DNA of 64,000 nucleotides. Source: JAWRCU01 sp033542235. GTDB lineage: Bacteria; Pseudomonadota; Alphaproteobacteria; Rhizobiales; Rhizobiaceae. The stretch covers positions 310,001 through 374,000 of the forward strand of contig NZ_JAWRCU010000005.1 of assembly GCF_033542235.1 (NCBI RefSeq), written 5' to 3'. Position numbers and translations under genes: made by a program. Under the pieces are notes generated by a model. That model was not told the origin of the DNA. It made no database searches and was given only the letters and a program-made list of their open reading frames with translations. Shown in pieces: positions 1 through 9,016 of the stretch. How positions within the stretch are numbered: the stretch's first letter is position 1; each line of letters begins with the position of its first letter.

Positions 1-452
1 TTCTTGCGGTAAGGCAGGTGCGCAAGCTCCATTGGCTGCGCCACATTGTCGACGATCATCGCAGCGCCCAAGCCGGTACCGAGCCCGAGGAACAGCATGC
101 GTCCGCCCTCGTAGCTGCCGATCGCCTGCATCAGCGCATCGTTGATGACCTTGGTCGGCTTACCGAAGCTCTTCGCAAAATCGAATCCGACCCAGCCTGG
201 ACCCAAATTCTTCGGGTCGGCCAGCGGCCGGTTGTGGTGCACCGGCCCCGGATAGCCCATCGAGATCACGTCGAAGCTCAGGCCCTCTGCCAGGGCTTTG
301 ACCGCGGCCACCATCTCGCTTCCGGTCATGTTCGGCCCGGATTCGGCCTTGCGTTCCTCACCGCCCGTGCTGGTGAGGATTTTCACATGAGAGCCTCCGA
401 TGTCGATGGCGAGCACAATCTTCTTGCCGCTTGCCTTCCGCGCCTTCGACAT
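1..452 (-). CDS. ROK-family sugar kinase / polyphosphate glucokinase-like, 3' part cut by window edge
   Basis: About 150 N-terminal residues are visible, running off the left edge of the window, so the C-terminus is missing. The start ATG is at 452 and the protein begins MSKARKASGKKIVLAIDIGG. The ATPase-fold phosphate-1 loop (AIDIGGSHVKIL) lies near residue 15. NMTGSEMV, MGYPGPVHHNRP and GKPTKVINDA follow, and then FLGLGTGLGAA. This is the layout of ROK/PPGK proteins, which phosphorylate glucose from polyphosphate or ATP. The gene lies 68 bases downstream of the YbaK-like gene on the same strand. The family is clear; whether ATP or polyphosphate is the donor cannot be read from the sequence. 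Confidence 0.8.
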   Translation of the reverse strand, partial: MSKARKASGKKIVLAIDIGGSHVKILTSTGGEERKAESGPNMTGSEMVAAVKALAEGLSFDVISMGYPGPVHHNRPLADPKNLGPGWVGFDFAKSFGKPTKVINDALMQAIGSYEGGRMLFLGLGTGLGAAMIVDNVAQPMELAHLPYRK

Positions 453-520
453 CATTCCTCTCCGACGGTCGATCCCGTCATTTCCGGTCTGCAGCCTCGC
501 ATCGAAAGCTATAGGCAGAG

Positions 521-991
521 TTACCGCGCGAGGTCTGCCGTGCTGGCATTGGCTGCCTTGAACAGCGCCGCGGGCTCTGCTGCGAACACGGCATCATGCG
601 CCCCGGCCGCGGCCCAGACGCGATCATATTGCAGCAGAGCGTCGTCGGCGAATGCAGCGATCGCAATCCGGTGACCGATCGGCGCGACCCCTCCGATGGC
701 AAAGCCGGTTTCGTCGCGCACGTGGCGCGGATCTGCGCGTACCAGAGGCTCGCCGGTAAGCGCGGCGGCCTTGGCGAGATCGAGCTGGTTCGCACCCGAT
801 ACCAGAAACAGGTAGAGCCTGCTGCTGCGCTCACCTTGGAATACCAGCGACTTGACGATCTGGCCAACCGTGCAGCCGCATTGCGCCGCAGCCTCCTCGG
901 CCGTGCGCGTCGAGGCGCCCATGCGCCTGACCGCGATCTGAAGTCCGGCCGCGGTTGCTGCCTGTTCGACGCGCTCGATGCTACCGGCCAT
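521..991 (-). CDS. YbaK/EbsC-type aminoacyl-tRNA deacylase (prolyl-tRNA editing domain)
   Basis: A 156-residue single-domain protein of usual length for the YbaK/ProX family, which hydrolyses mischarged Cys- or Ala-tRNA(Pro) in trans. Family landmarks include STRTAEEAAAQCGCTVGQIVKSLVF (read as the TAxxAAxxxGxxxxQIVKSL core, residues about 29-53), YLFLVSGANQLD, and the C-terminal GFAIGGVAPIGH loop. I take ATG at 991 rather than the GTG one codon upstream. The gene follows the MBL hydrolase after four bases, so they are probably co-transcribed. Which tRNA it edits is not determinable here. Confidence 0.85.
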   Translation of the reverse strand: MAGSIERVEQAATAAGLQIAVRRMGASTRTAEEAAAQCGCTVGQIVKSLVFQGERSSRLYLFLVSGANQLDLAKAAALTGEPLVRADPRHVRDETGFAIGGVAPIGHRIAIAAFADDALLQYDRVWAAAGAHDAVFAAEPAALFKAANASTADLAR

Positions 992-995
992 CACT

Positions 996-1814
996 TCAAT
1001 CCTCTTCGAGAGGCAGTTCTATTCTCAGTCCGTCATAAGCCGGCTCGACGAAATCCGGCGTCTCAGCCATCACAGTCGCATAGTCGAGCGGAATGTGCAT
1101 ATGCGTGAGATAGGCTTTCTTCGGCGCAACGCGGTCTATCCATTCCAGCGCTTCGCCGATCGACAAATGGCTCGGATGCCGCCTGTACTGCAGGGCATCG
1201 ATGACGAGCACGTCGAGGCCTGTCAGCCGTTGGGCCGTCTCCGGAGGGAAATCGCTGACATCCGGACAGTAGGCCAGCGAGCCGATCCTGAAGCCGAGCG
1301 AGATGATGTCGCCATGAACTTGCGGCAACGGCTCGAAGGTGAGGGCCCCCCCCTCTCCTTCTATGACCACCGGCCTGTCGTGCTCAAAAAGCCGTGCCTT
1401 CAGGATTGGCGGATACGAGCTGCCAAGCGGCGTGGTGAAGCAGTAGCTGAACGCGTCCATGAGGCGGGCCAGTGTCGGCTGGTCGCAATAGACGTCCATC
1501 AGCCGCTTCTGCTCGAGCACGTAACCACGCAGATCGTCGATGCCATGAATGTGGTCGGCATGCGGGTGGGTGTAAAGCGCCGCGTCAAGCCTGCTCACCC
1601 CAGCCGCCAGCATCTGCTCGCGGAAGTCGGGCCCGGTGTCTATCACGACCCGCGTGGTCGCGCCGTCCGGGCGGATGCGCTCGGCAAGCGCAGCGCAGCG
1701 CGTCCTGCGATTTCTCGGATTGGAGGGATCGCAATTCCCCCAGTCGCCGGTAATGCGCGGCGTTCCCGGCGATGAGCCGCAGCCGAGTATGGTGAGGCGG
1801 AAGATATCCCTCAC
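996..1814 (-). CDS. MBL-fold metallo-hydrolase, PhnP-like
   Basis: A 272-residue metallo-beta-lactamase-fold hydrolase. The metal-binding motif THPHADHIHGIDD is near residue 82, preceded by the DTGPDFREQML strand and followed by late histidines (QVHGDIISLGF, THMHIPLDY). N-terminal LTILGCGSSPGTPR is typical of the PhnP/cyclic-phosphate phosphodiesterase-like branch, and this position next to tatD and metG is common in alphaproteobacteria. The start is a GTG at 1814, two bases after the tatD stop, implying tight coupling. The substrate is unknown. A role in phosphonate metabolism is not supported, as no phn genes are nearby. Confidence 0.85.
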   Translation of the reverse strand: MRDIFRLTILGCGSSPGTPRITGDWGNCDPSNPRNRRTRCAALAERIRPDGATTRVVIDTGPDFREQMLAAGVSRLDAALYTHPHADHIHGIDDLRGYVLEQKRLMDVYCDQPTLARLMDAFSYCFTTPLGSSYPPILKARLFEHDRPVVIEGEGGALTFEPLPQVHGDIISLGFRIGSLAYCPDVSDFPPETAQRLTGLDVLVIDALQYRRHPSHLSIGEALEWIDRVAPKKAYLTHMHIPLDYATVMAETPDFVEPAYDGLRIELPLEED

Positions 1815-1816
1815 AA

Positions 1817-2611
1817 TCAGGAAACCACTTCAGCCGGTCTCGGCATCTTTTTGAAAAGACGAAAGAAATTTCCCGTCGCTATCCGCGCGACCTCGTCAGT
1901 GCTGACGCCCATCGTTTCGGCGAGCACGCGCGCTGTCTCGGCCACGTAGGCAGGTTCGTTCCGTTTGCCTCGATGCGGCACTGGCGCAAGATACGGCGCG
2001 TCGGTTTCGACCAGCAGGCGATCTTGCGGCACATCGGCTGCGATCGCGCGCAGCTCGTCCGAATTCTTGAAGGTGAGGATGCCGGAGAAGGAAATGTAGC
2101 CGCCGAGCGCAACGCCGACCTCGGCAAGCCTTCGGCCGGAGGAGAAGCAGTGCAGGATGAAAGGGAAAGCCCCCTTCCCGCTCTCCTCCTCCAGTATGGC
2201 CGCGATGTCGTCGTCCGCGCTGCGCGCATGGACGACCAGCGGCAAGCCGGTTTGGCGCGCAGCCTCTATGTGCCTGCGGAAGCCTTCCGCTTGTGCCGGT
2301 CGGGGCGACTTGTCGTAGTGATAATCGAGGCCTGCCTCGCCAATGGCCACGACCTTGGGATGCGCCGCAAGCCGGACCAGCTCGTCCGACGTGATGTCCG
2401 GCTCTTCCGCCGCATTGTGCGGATGAGTGCCTACCGAGCAGAATACTTCGTCATATGCCTCGGCTATGGCGAGAATATCGCCAAAGCGCTTCACGCGTGT
2501 GGAGATGGTCACCATGCGTCCGACGCCGGCGGCGACCGCGCGAGCGATCACCGCGGCCCGTTCTTCGGCGAAGTCCGGGAAATCGAGATGGCAGTGGCTG
2601 TCGACCAGCAT
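1817..2611 (-). CDS. tatD: TatD-family metal-dependent DNase
   Basis: A 264-residue TIM-barrel hydrolase. Metal ligands are seen in order: DSHCHLDF at the N-terminus, GTHPHN, GEAGLDYHYD, VVHARS, LHCFSS and VETDAPYLAP. This matches the full TatD set (3'-5' exonuclease, divalent metal). The open frame extends upstream into metG, but ATG at 2611 directly precedes the barrel's first strand (MLVDSHCHLD). The gene follows metG with a seven-base gap and precedes the MBL gene with two, so metG-tatD-MBL-ybaK look like one transcript. Confidence 0.93.
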   Translation of the reverse strand: MLVDSHCHLDFPDFAEERAAVIARAVAAGVGRMVTISTRVKRFGDILAIAEAYDEVFCSVGTHPHNAAEEPDITSDELVRLAAHPKVVAIGEAGLDYHYDKSPRPAQAEGFRRHIEAARQTGLPLVVHARSADDDIAAILEEESGKGAFPFILHCFSSGRRLAEVGVALGGYISFSGILTFKNSDELRAIAADVPQDRLLVETDAPYLAPVPHRGKRNEPAYVAETARVLAETMGVSTDEVARIATGNFFRLFKKMPRPAEVVS

Positions 2612-2618
2612 TGCTCGG

Positions 2619-4166
2619 TCAGCCCTGTTCCGGCTGCTCGACATAGCGCGGAAAGATCGGCTCAGGCGCCGGCAGCCTTGTACCGGAGACGAGCGCGTCG
2701 GAGGCATGAAGATTGCCGAAGTTGCGCTTGTCCGCGGGTACCGCCAGGAGATCGAGCAATTTCCCTGCCGACTCCGGAATATAGGGCTGGCAGAGTATCG
2801 CCACGCGCCGGATCGTCTCCGCCGTCGTGTAGAGCACCGTCTCCATCCGCTCCGGATCGGTCTTGCGCAGCGCCCAGGGCTCCTGCCCGGCAAAATAGCG
2901 GTTGGCCTCGGCGACGACGCTGAAGATCGCCGCGAGCGCTGCATGGATCGCCTGTTCGGCCATTGCCTTGCGCGCCTGGCCAAGTACCGAGGCCGCAAGA
3001 TCGAGGATCGCGCTATCGGCCTCCCTGAGCTCACTGCGCTTCGGCACCTGCCCACCGCAGTTCTTGGCGATCATCGACAGCGAGCGCTGTGCCAGATTGC
3101 CTAGATCGTTGGCAAGGTCGGCATTGGTGCGATTGACGATCGCCTCGTGGCTGTAGCTGCCGTCCTGTCCGAACGGCACCTCGCGCAGGAAGAAATAGCG
3201 CACCTGGTCGAGCCCGTAGTGATCGATGAGCGCAAACGGGTCGACCACGTTGCCGACGGACTTGGACATTTTCTCCCCGCGATTGAAGAGAAACCCATGC
3301 GCGAAAATGCGCTTCGGCAGTTCGATGCCGGCAGACATCAGGAAGGCCGGCCAATAGACCGCATGGAAACGAACTATGTCCTTGCCGATGATGTGCGTCG
3401 CCGGCCAATATGACCATTTTTCGCCCGTCGTGTCCGGATAGCCTGCGGCGGTGATATAGTTGGTGAGCGCGTCAACCCAGACATACATAACGTGCTTCTC
3501 GTTGCCGGGGACAGGCACGCCCCAACTAAATGTCGTGCGCGAGATCGACAGGTCCTTCAGCCCGGATTTGACGAAGCTGATGACCTCGTTGCGCCTTTCC
3601 GCTGGTCCGATGAATTCCGGATTCTCAGCGTAGAGCGCGAGCAACCTGTCCTGATAGGCCGAAAGCCGAAAGAAATAGGTCTCCTCCTCGTTCCAGGTCA
3701 CGGGCGAACCGAGCGGTTCGCGGCGCACGCCGTCCTCTCCGACGGTCGTTTCCTTCTCGTCGAAATAGGCTTCCTGCCGCACCGAATACCAGCCGCTGTA
3801 GCGGTCGAGATAGATGTCGCCATTTGCTGCCATGCGCTCCCAGATCGCCTTGCAGGCCTTGTAGTGGCGCGGCTCCGTGGTGCGGATGAACTCGTCGTTC
3901 GATCCGCCGACGGCTTCGATCATCGAGCGGAATACGGCCGAGTTGCGGTCTGCGAGCGCTTTGGCCGTCACTCCTTCCAGGTCGGCCGTCTGCTGCATCT
4001 TGAGGCCGTGCTCATCGGTGCCCGACAGGAAGAACACATCCTTGCCGTCGAGCCGCTGGAAGCGGGCCAGCGCGTCGGTGGCGATCACCGTATAGGCATG
4101 GCCGATATGCGGCTTGCCGTTCGGGTAGAAAATCGGAGTCGTTATATAGAATTTTTCGCGTGCCAT
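2619..4166 (-). CDS. metG: Methionyl-tRNA synthetase
   Basis: A 515-residue class I aminoacyl-tRNA synthetase charging tRNA(Met). The HIGH motif is seen as GKPHIGHAYT about residue 16 and the KMSKS motif as GEKMSKSVGN about residue 298. An alpha-helical anticodon-binding domain (ALAAIFSVVAEANRYFAGQEPW) follows. There is no C-terminal dimerisation (EMAP-like) extension, as usual for alphaproteobacterial enzymes of this length. ATG at 4166 starts MAREKFYITTPIFYPNG. The 23 in-frame codons upstream look like leader sequence. It is separated from holB by about 87 bases. Confidence 0.96.
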   Translation of the reverse strand: MAREKFYITTPIFYPNGKPHIGHAYTVIATDALARFQRLDGKDVFFLSGTDEHGLKMQQTADLEGVTAKALADRNSAVFRSMIEAVGGSNDEFIRTTEPRHYKACKAIWERMAANGDIYLDRYSGWYSVRQEAYFDEKETTVGEDGVRREPLGSPVTWNEEETYFFRLSAYQDRLLALYAENPEFIGPAERRNEVISFVKSGLKDLSISRTTFSWGVPVPGNEKHVMYVWVDALTNYITAAGYPDTTGEKWSYWPATHIIGKDIVRFHAVYWPAFLMSAGIELPKRIFAHGFLFNRGEKMSKSVGNVVDPFALIDHYGLDQVRYFFLREVPFGQDGSYSHEAIVNRTNADLANDLGNLAQRSLSMIAKNCGGQVPKRSELREADSAILDLAASVLGQARKAMAEQAIHAALAAIFSVVAEANRYFAGQEPWALRKTDPERMETVLYTTAETIRRVAILCQPYIPESAGKLLDLLAVPADKRNFGNLHASDALVSGTRLPAPEPIFPRYVEQPEQG

Positions 4167-4253
4167 GAGTGTAGCCGTCCGCCGTGGAATGGAGAGAGTC
4201 GCGGGGAAATAGCGTGCGGCGACGACGAAAGCCATCGCGCGCTGAAAACAGCG

Positions 4254-5309
4254 TCACATTCGAAATGTGTCGTTTAGACGGGCTATCATGCTCAGCACGT
4301 GTTGTTTGCGATCCAGATTGTAAGTGTCCGTCTCCAATATCGCAATGCGGGAATTCTGCCAGGCCTCCGATATTCTGTTTGCCCGCTCATTATCCCCGCG
4401 CTCGGCCGCCGCGCTTGCTTCGCGCGCCAATATGTCGAGCGCGTGATCGTTGAAGATGCCGAATTGGATGGCCCGGTCACGGCCGGCAACGGCTTCCGCA
4501 AGCCGGTGCGTCTCAGTGGCGGGTAGGTTCGACACGGTCACGAGCTTATCGAGCGCTTCCGCGATCTCGACCCCGCCATATTCGGTGAGCATGACGGCGT
4601 TACGGACGCTGCCGCCCGCACGGCCAAGCAGCTGTTCGCGCTCTCCCGGGCCGGGCTCTTTGCCGATTGCCGCAAGCGCACGGATCAGATCCTCGTCGCC
4701 GAGCGGCTGCATGCGCAGGATCTGGCAACGCGAGCGGATCGTCGGCAACAGCCGTCCCAGCGAATGCGCGATGAGGATGAAAATCGTGCGTGCGGGTGGC
4801 TCTTCAAGATTCTTCAATAACGCGTTGGCTGCGTTGGTGTTCATGTCGTCAGCCGGATCGACGATGACGACGCGATAGCCCCCGTCATGAGCTGTCAGCG
4901 ACAGAAAGCGGCCGACCCGCCGCACTTCGTCGACGGTGAGCGCAGTCTTGAAGGTCTTGGTTTTGTCGTTGAATGGCCGCGTCAGGTGGAGCACCGAAGG
5001 GTGCGCACCGCTCGCCACCTGCCGGTAAAGCGACGAACCGGGATCGCGCGGCACAAACATCTGCGGCGCATCTCCTTCGGACGGATGCGCGAGCAGATAG
5101 TGCGCGAGCTGAAATGCAAGGCTTGCCTTCCCGATGCCGCGCGGCCCTGCGAAGATCAATCCATGCGGCAACTTGCCCGCACGATGCGCGCCGGCAAGCT
5201 GCGCGGCCGCCGCATCGTGGCCGAAAACTTGAACCGTCTCGGACGGCTCAGGGATCTCGTCGAGCGAATCATGCTGCTCGGGGGCAATGCGTTCGTACAT
5301 GGCGAGCAT
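4254..5309 (-). CDS. holB: DNA polymerase III subunit delta'
   Basis: A 351-residue AAA+ clamp-loader subunit. The P-loop appears as AGPRGIGKASLA near residue 55 and the clamp-loader signature as NAANALLKNLEEPP. The SRC-type box is seen as IRSRCQILRM. The zinc-binding cysteines found in some clamp-loader subunits are not visible. The start ATG at 5309 overlaps the tmk stop by one base (TGATG), so translation is probably coupled; a second ATG lies three codons on. Most of the 480-codon open frame upstream is antisense or out-of-frame extension into tmk. Confidence 0.93.
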   Translation of the reverse strand: MLAMYERIAPEQHDSLDEIPEPSETVQVFGHDAAAAQLAGAHRAGKLPHGLIFAGPRGIGKASLAFQLAHYLLAHPSEGDAPQMFVPRDPGSSLYRQVASGAHPSVLHLTRPFNDKTKTFKTALTVDEVRRVGRFLSLTAHDGGYRVVIVDPADDMNTNAANALLKNLEEPPARTIFILIAHSLGRLLPTIRSRCQILRMQPLGDEDLIRALAAIGKEPGPGEREQLLGRAGGSVRNAVMLTEYGGVEIAEALDKLVTVSNLPATETHRLAEAVAGRDRAIQFGIFNDHALDILAREASAAAERGDNERANRISEAWQNSRIAILETDTYNLDRKQHVLSMIARLNDTFRM

Positions 5310-5998
5310 CAATCGCCGACAGCTTGTGCGACCGCAATGCCCTGCGCATCGAGCGCGGCGAAAACCGCTGTTTCGATTGCCGTCTCCACCTCTTGCGGCG
5401 ACCCCGAAGCGTCGATGACGACGCACCGCTCGGGTTCGGCAGCCGCGATGGCAAGATAGGCTGCGCGCCGACGCTGATGGATTTCGAGGGTCTCCTTCTC
5501 GAAACGGTCTGCGATCCCCTCTCCTCGCCGCACCCCTGCCCGCTGCAGGCCGAGTTCCGGGTCGATGTCGAGGATCAGCGTCATGTCGGGCACCATGCCG
5601 TTCACGGTGACATCTTCCAGCGCACGCATGAATTCGGGATCGAGCTCCCCGGTGACGCCCTGGTACACCCGGGAGGAATCGAGAAACCGGTCGCAAAGCA
5701 CGATCACGCCGCGTTCGACGGCCGGCCGGATCACTTGCTCGACGTGGTCGGAACGCGCCGCAGCGAACAGCACCGCCTCCATCTTCGGCCCGAAGGGCTC
5801 CGCTGCGCCGGAAAGGAGCACGTGGCGCACCGCCTCGGCGCCCGGCGAGCCGCCTGGTTCGCGTGTGACAACCACGTCGTGGCCTTCGGCGCGGAGCTTC
5901 CCGGCAAGCCGGGTGATCTGCGTCGACTTGCCAGCCCCTTCGCCGCCTTCGAAGGTGATGAAAAAGCCGGAATGCCGGTTATGGAGCGTGCCATGCAT
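5309..5998 (-). CDS. tmk: Thymidylate kinase
   Basis: A 229-residue dTMP kinase making dTDP. P-loop FEGGEGAGKST is about residue 16; the thymidine-site REPGGSPGAE, the DRF motif (VLCDRFLDSSRVYQG) and a LID region rich in arginine (RRGEGIADRFEKE) follow. A LID arginine with a P-loop glutamate is the E. coli-type arrangement. The gene is coupled to holB by a one-base overlap; 81 bases separate it from the carboxypeptidase-like gene. Confidence 0.95.
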   Translation of the reverse strand: MHGTLHNRHSGFFITFEGGEGAGKSTQITRLAGKLRAEGHDVVVTREPGGSPGAEAVRHVLLSGAAEPFGPKMEAVLFAAARSDHVEQVIRPAVERGVIVLCDRFLDSSRVYQGVTGELDPEFMRALEDVTVNGMVPDMTLILDIDPELGLQRAGVRRGEGIADRFEKETLEIHQRRRAAYLAIAAAEPERCVVIDASGSPQEVETAIETAVFAALDAQGIAVAQAVGD

Positions 5999-6079
5999 AA
6001 TCGGTATTTAGGGCATGACCGCAAAAAATTGCAGGCTCTTCAGGCAAGATCGTGCTGCATAAACAAACAATTGGCTCGT

Positions 6080-7273
6080 TCAGCCTTTCAAGCTTGTCAA
6101 CTTCGTTCGAATCCACCCGGTCAGAAGCTCAGAGATCGCGTCGAATGCCCGCTGATGAAGCGCGCCGATGCCGATGTTCTCGGCGGCCTCGAGCGGCGTT
6201 TCCAGCGTAAGCGCATTGCCTGTCCAGACCTTGAGCCTGCCGACCGCCATGCCCTCTACGACCGGCGCCAGCACCGGCCCTTCATACACGATCCGGGCGA
6301 TCACCTTGTCTTTGTTGTCGCTCGGAATGAGGATCGCGATCGGGCCATTCGCCTTGAGTGTCACTTGGCCCTTCACTCCGCCATAGACGCTCGCTTCACC
6401 GACTGCCTCGCCAGCGGCAAACAGCACCTTTCTCTCGAAGGCCTTCATTCCCCAGTCGATCAGCTTGCGCGCCTCTTCCGCACGTTCGCGGTCGTTCGCA
6501 AGGCCAGCCATCGCGAGGAACACACGCCTCCCGTTCTGCGCTGCCGAGCCGACGATCGAGTAGCCAATGCCTTCTGTAAAGCCGAGTTGCATGCCGTCGG
6601 CGCCGACATCCATGGCAAGCAACGGATTGCGATTCCTCTGGGTGATCTTGTTCCAGGTGAAATCAGGCTGCGCATAATATTTGTAGAAGTCGGGATATTC
6701 CTTCCAGATGTGCAGGCCGAGCATGACGAGCTCACGCACGGTAGTGAACTGCCCCTCCTCAGGCAGGCCAGTGGGGTTCTTGAATACCGACTTCATCAAG
6801 CCGAGCTCGCGAGCGCGATCGTTCATGAGCTTCGCGAAATTCTCCTCAGAACCGGCCATGCCTTCCGCGACGATGATGCAGCCGTCATTGGCCGACTGCA
6901 CGACTATGCCCTGGATCAGGTCCTGCAGACGTATGCTCGACTTCAGTGCCGCGAACATGGTCGCTGTGCGGGACGGCGCGCCGCCTGTGCGCCAGGCATG
7001 CTCGCTGACCGCGAATGTATCACCCATGGAGCGCTGGCCGGACTTGACTGCCTGGAAGACGAGTTCGGCCGTCATCAGCTTGGCGAGCGAGGCGGGGGGA
7101 ATGAGTTTGTCGGGATCCTTCGAGTAGAGCACCGTGCCGGTCTCCGCGTCGATCATGAAGGCCTGCTGGGCCTTCGTGTCGAAACGTACGTCCTGCGCTG
7201 CTGCATGGCTCATGGTCAGCCCTGCCAAAAGCGTAAGCAAAGCTGCACGTATGATTGTTCGAAGCCCGATCAT
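6080..7273 (-). CDS. D-alanyl-D-alanine carboxypeptidase-like protein (PBP5 family) with QLG in place of KTG
   Basis: A 397-residue peptidase S11 protein with a Sec signal peptide (MIGLRTIIRAALLTLLAGLTMSHAAAQD). The nucleophile motif SxxK is intact (PPASLAKLMTAE), as is SxN (VQSANDGCII). The third active-site box, normally KTG within DGLKTGFT, reads DGMQLGFTEG: codons CAA CTC GGC at about 6580-6595. The C-terminal PBP5_C beta domain follows (KGQVTLKANGPIAILIP). The gene lies between rlpA and tmk, as in relatives. The intact frame suggests a functional protein. Reduced or changed catalysis is inference from the missing lysine. Confidence 0.88.
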   Translation of the reverse strand: MIGLRTIIRAALLTLLAGLTMSHAAAQDVRFDTKAQQAFMIDAETGTVLYSKDPDKLIPPASLAKLMTAELVFQAVKSGQRSMGDTFAVSEHAWRTGGAPSRTATMFAALKSSIRLQDLIQGIVVQSANDGCIIVAEGMAGSEENFAKLMNDRARELGLMKSVFKNPTGLPEEGQFTTVRELVMLGLHIWKEYPDFYKYYAQPDFTWNKITQRNRNPLLAMDVGADGMQLGFTEGIGYSIVGSAAQNGRRVFLAMAGLANDRERAEEARKLIDWGMKAFERKVLFAAGEAVGEASVYGGVKGQVTLKANGPIAILIPSDNKDKVIARIVYEGPVLAPVVEGMAVGRLKVWTGNALTLETPLEAAENIGIGALHQRAFDAISELLTGWIRTKLTSLKG

Positions 7274-7405
7274 CAGGAGACCGCCCCAGGGAATTCGTCG
7301 CTACCAGGCTGGGCCGCGATCATGACAAGGCTAGCAGCAGTTCGATACCGGTGGAACTATTTGCCAAAACGCTTGTCAGGCCGGGTTACGGTGCATGGAC
7401 GGACC

Positions 7406-8674
7406 TTAGTTGCGGACCGCGAGTGCGTCAGGTGCTCCGTTGTCCCAGGCGGCCTGCAGGATATCGTCGATGGAGTGCTTGCCGTCGCTGCGCACCGTGA
7501 CGGAATACCAGGTGCCGGTCGAATCCTCGGAGCGTTCTATACCGATCCGCCCTGCCCCCTTCAGTGCTGTGGCGATTTGCTCGGCCTTGGCCTTGTCCGC
7601 GAATGTTCCGACCGCGACGTAGTTCTCCTCACCTGCGGCCTCGTCGGAATTCTGCCGTTTCAAGGAGGCGACGACGCTGTCGGGAGTCAGGGCGCTCGCA
7701 CCCATCGCATCGAAGGGCGAGGCAGCCCGCTTCACGCGGCCGTCGGCATAGGACATCAGGCCCGCCACCTGCTGGTTCTGCTGAGGCCAGAGTCCATTCG
7801 CAGGCCGGTCGGGGAAGATCGGGCCGAAGGCCGGCAGCTCCGGAAAGCCCTGTGCGAACGCGACGGGAGTGGCTTCAGCCGGCGCAGCGGCTGCCGTATA
7901 GGCCACCGTTTCGGCGGCTGGCGCAGCATCGCTCATTACGCCCGGAAACGCTGCCGCGCTCGCAGTCCGAGGAGCGCTTGGCGTCGTCCCGTTCATCGCC
8001 ACCATGACGCCGGTGGGCAGGCCGTCCGAAGGCTCGGGCCGAGTGCCCTTGCCCGGCCGGTAGGATGCGAGCAGGTAGGCATCGTCCTCGCCGTCGAGGG
8101 GCGCGCGGCCGACATATTCGACCTTCACCTTGGCGATACCGGTATTCGAATAGTCCAGCATCTCCGCCGCCCGCCGCGACAGGTCGATGACGCGGTCATG
8201 CGCATAAGGACCGCGGTCGTTGACTCGCACGATGACCGAGCTGCCGTTCAAAAGATTCGTCACACGGGCATAGCTCGGCAGCGGCATGGTCGGATGCGCC
8301 GCAGTGAGGTGCGTCTGGTCATAGATCTCGCCATTGGCGGTAAGCCGGCCGTGGAAGGCATCGCCATACCAGGAGGCAGCCCCGACCTTTTTATAGTGCC
8401 GGTCTTCTTTGGGATAGTACCACTTCCCCGCGACCTTGTAGGGCTGGCCGAGCTGGTCGCGGCCGCCGCCGCGCGGCAGGCGCGAACGCTTGGTCGTGAC
8501 ACGGGGGCTCGCCTTCACGCCATATTCGGATTCCGCGAAATATTCCTTCGAGCGTTTTGGGTTACGCATGCTGTTTTCATGTGTCGTACTGCAGGCAGTC
8601 AGAAACGCTGCCGAAGCGGCGAACACAATGAAAGCACTGGTCGTCTTGAGACGCGAACGCGTCGATACTGGCAT
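7406..8674 (-). CDS. rlpA: RlpA-family lipoprotein, septal-ring DPBB + SPOR
   Basis: A 422-residue envelope protein. The best start is the ATG at 8674, because it gives a lipoprotein signal (MPVSTRSRLK... AAFLTAC) with the lipobox cysteine near residue 26. The double-psi beta-barrel lies about residues 95-190 (GAASWYGDAFHGRLTANGE, VRVNDRGPYAHDRVIDLS). A low-complexity Ala/Pro linker leads to a C-terminal SPOR domain (NYVAVGTFADKAKAEQIA ... WYSVTVRSDG) that binds denuded septal glycan. RlpA proteins act as septal lytic transglycosylases or division-associated factors. 37 in-frame codons upstream are excluded because they would bury the signal. Confidence 0.9.
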   Translation of the reverse strand: MPVSTRSRLKTTSAFIVFAASAAFLTACSTTHENSMRNPKRSKEYFAESEYGVKASPRVTTKRSRLPRGGGRDQLGQPYKVAGKWYYPKEDRHYKKVGAASWYGDAFHGRLTANGEIYDQTHLTAAHPTMPLPSYARVTNLLNGSSVIVRVNDRGPYAHDRVIDLSRRAAEMLDYSNTGIAKVKVEYVGRAPLDGEDDAYLLASYRPGKGTRPEPSDGLPTGVMVAMNGTTPSAPRTASAAAFPGVMSDAAPAAETVAYTAAAAPAEATPVAFAQGFPELPAFGPIFPDRPANGLWPQQNQQVAGLMSYADGRVKRAASPFDAMGASALTPDSVVASLKRQNSDEAAGEENYVAVGTFADKAKAEQIATALKGAGRIGIERSEDSTGTWYSVTVRSDGKHSIDDILQAAWDNGAPDALAVRN

Positions 8675-9016
8675 TTCCAAATTGTCCCCCGACGCTCGGA
8701 CCGTTCCCTCACGGCACCGGCGCCGCACTCTCCTGTTAATAAGTGCGCACCAAGCCCCTTCATGTGCGCAGAAATTATTTATCACACTATTAACCGACTA
8801 CGGCGTCAACCCGGCGAGAATGTGGCGCGAAGTTGGCGGGGATGCTCGGCATTCAAAGCGAGGCACAGGAGGTGTAACCTCGTCTGACGACATGACGTTC
8901 GCTTCAGACGTGCAACAGTTTAGTAAATAGGAGCGGCGCCAGATCGCTTTCCCCCGGCTTGTCTATCTCACCAGTTTGAGCAACATGCTAAATTGCTCAA
9001 ATACGGGAGGGTGAAC

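Noticed and set aside
4973..8887. 1304-codon open frame on the plus strand
   Set aside because: It runs antisense across holB, tmk, the carboxypeptidase and rlpA, all clear genes. GC-rich codon bias keeps the opposite frame open; composition is Arg/His/Gly-rich and has no recognisable domain.
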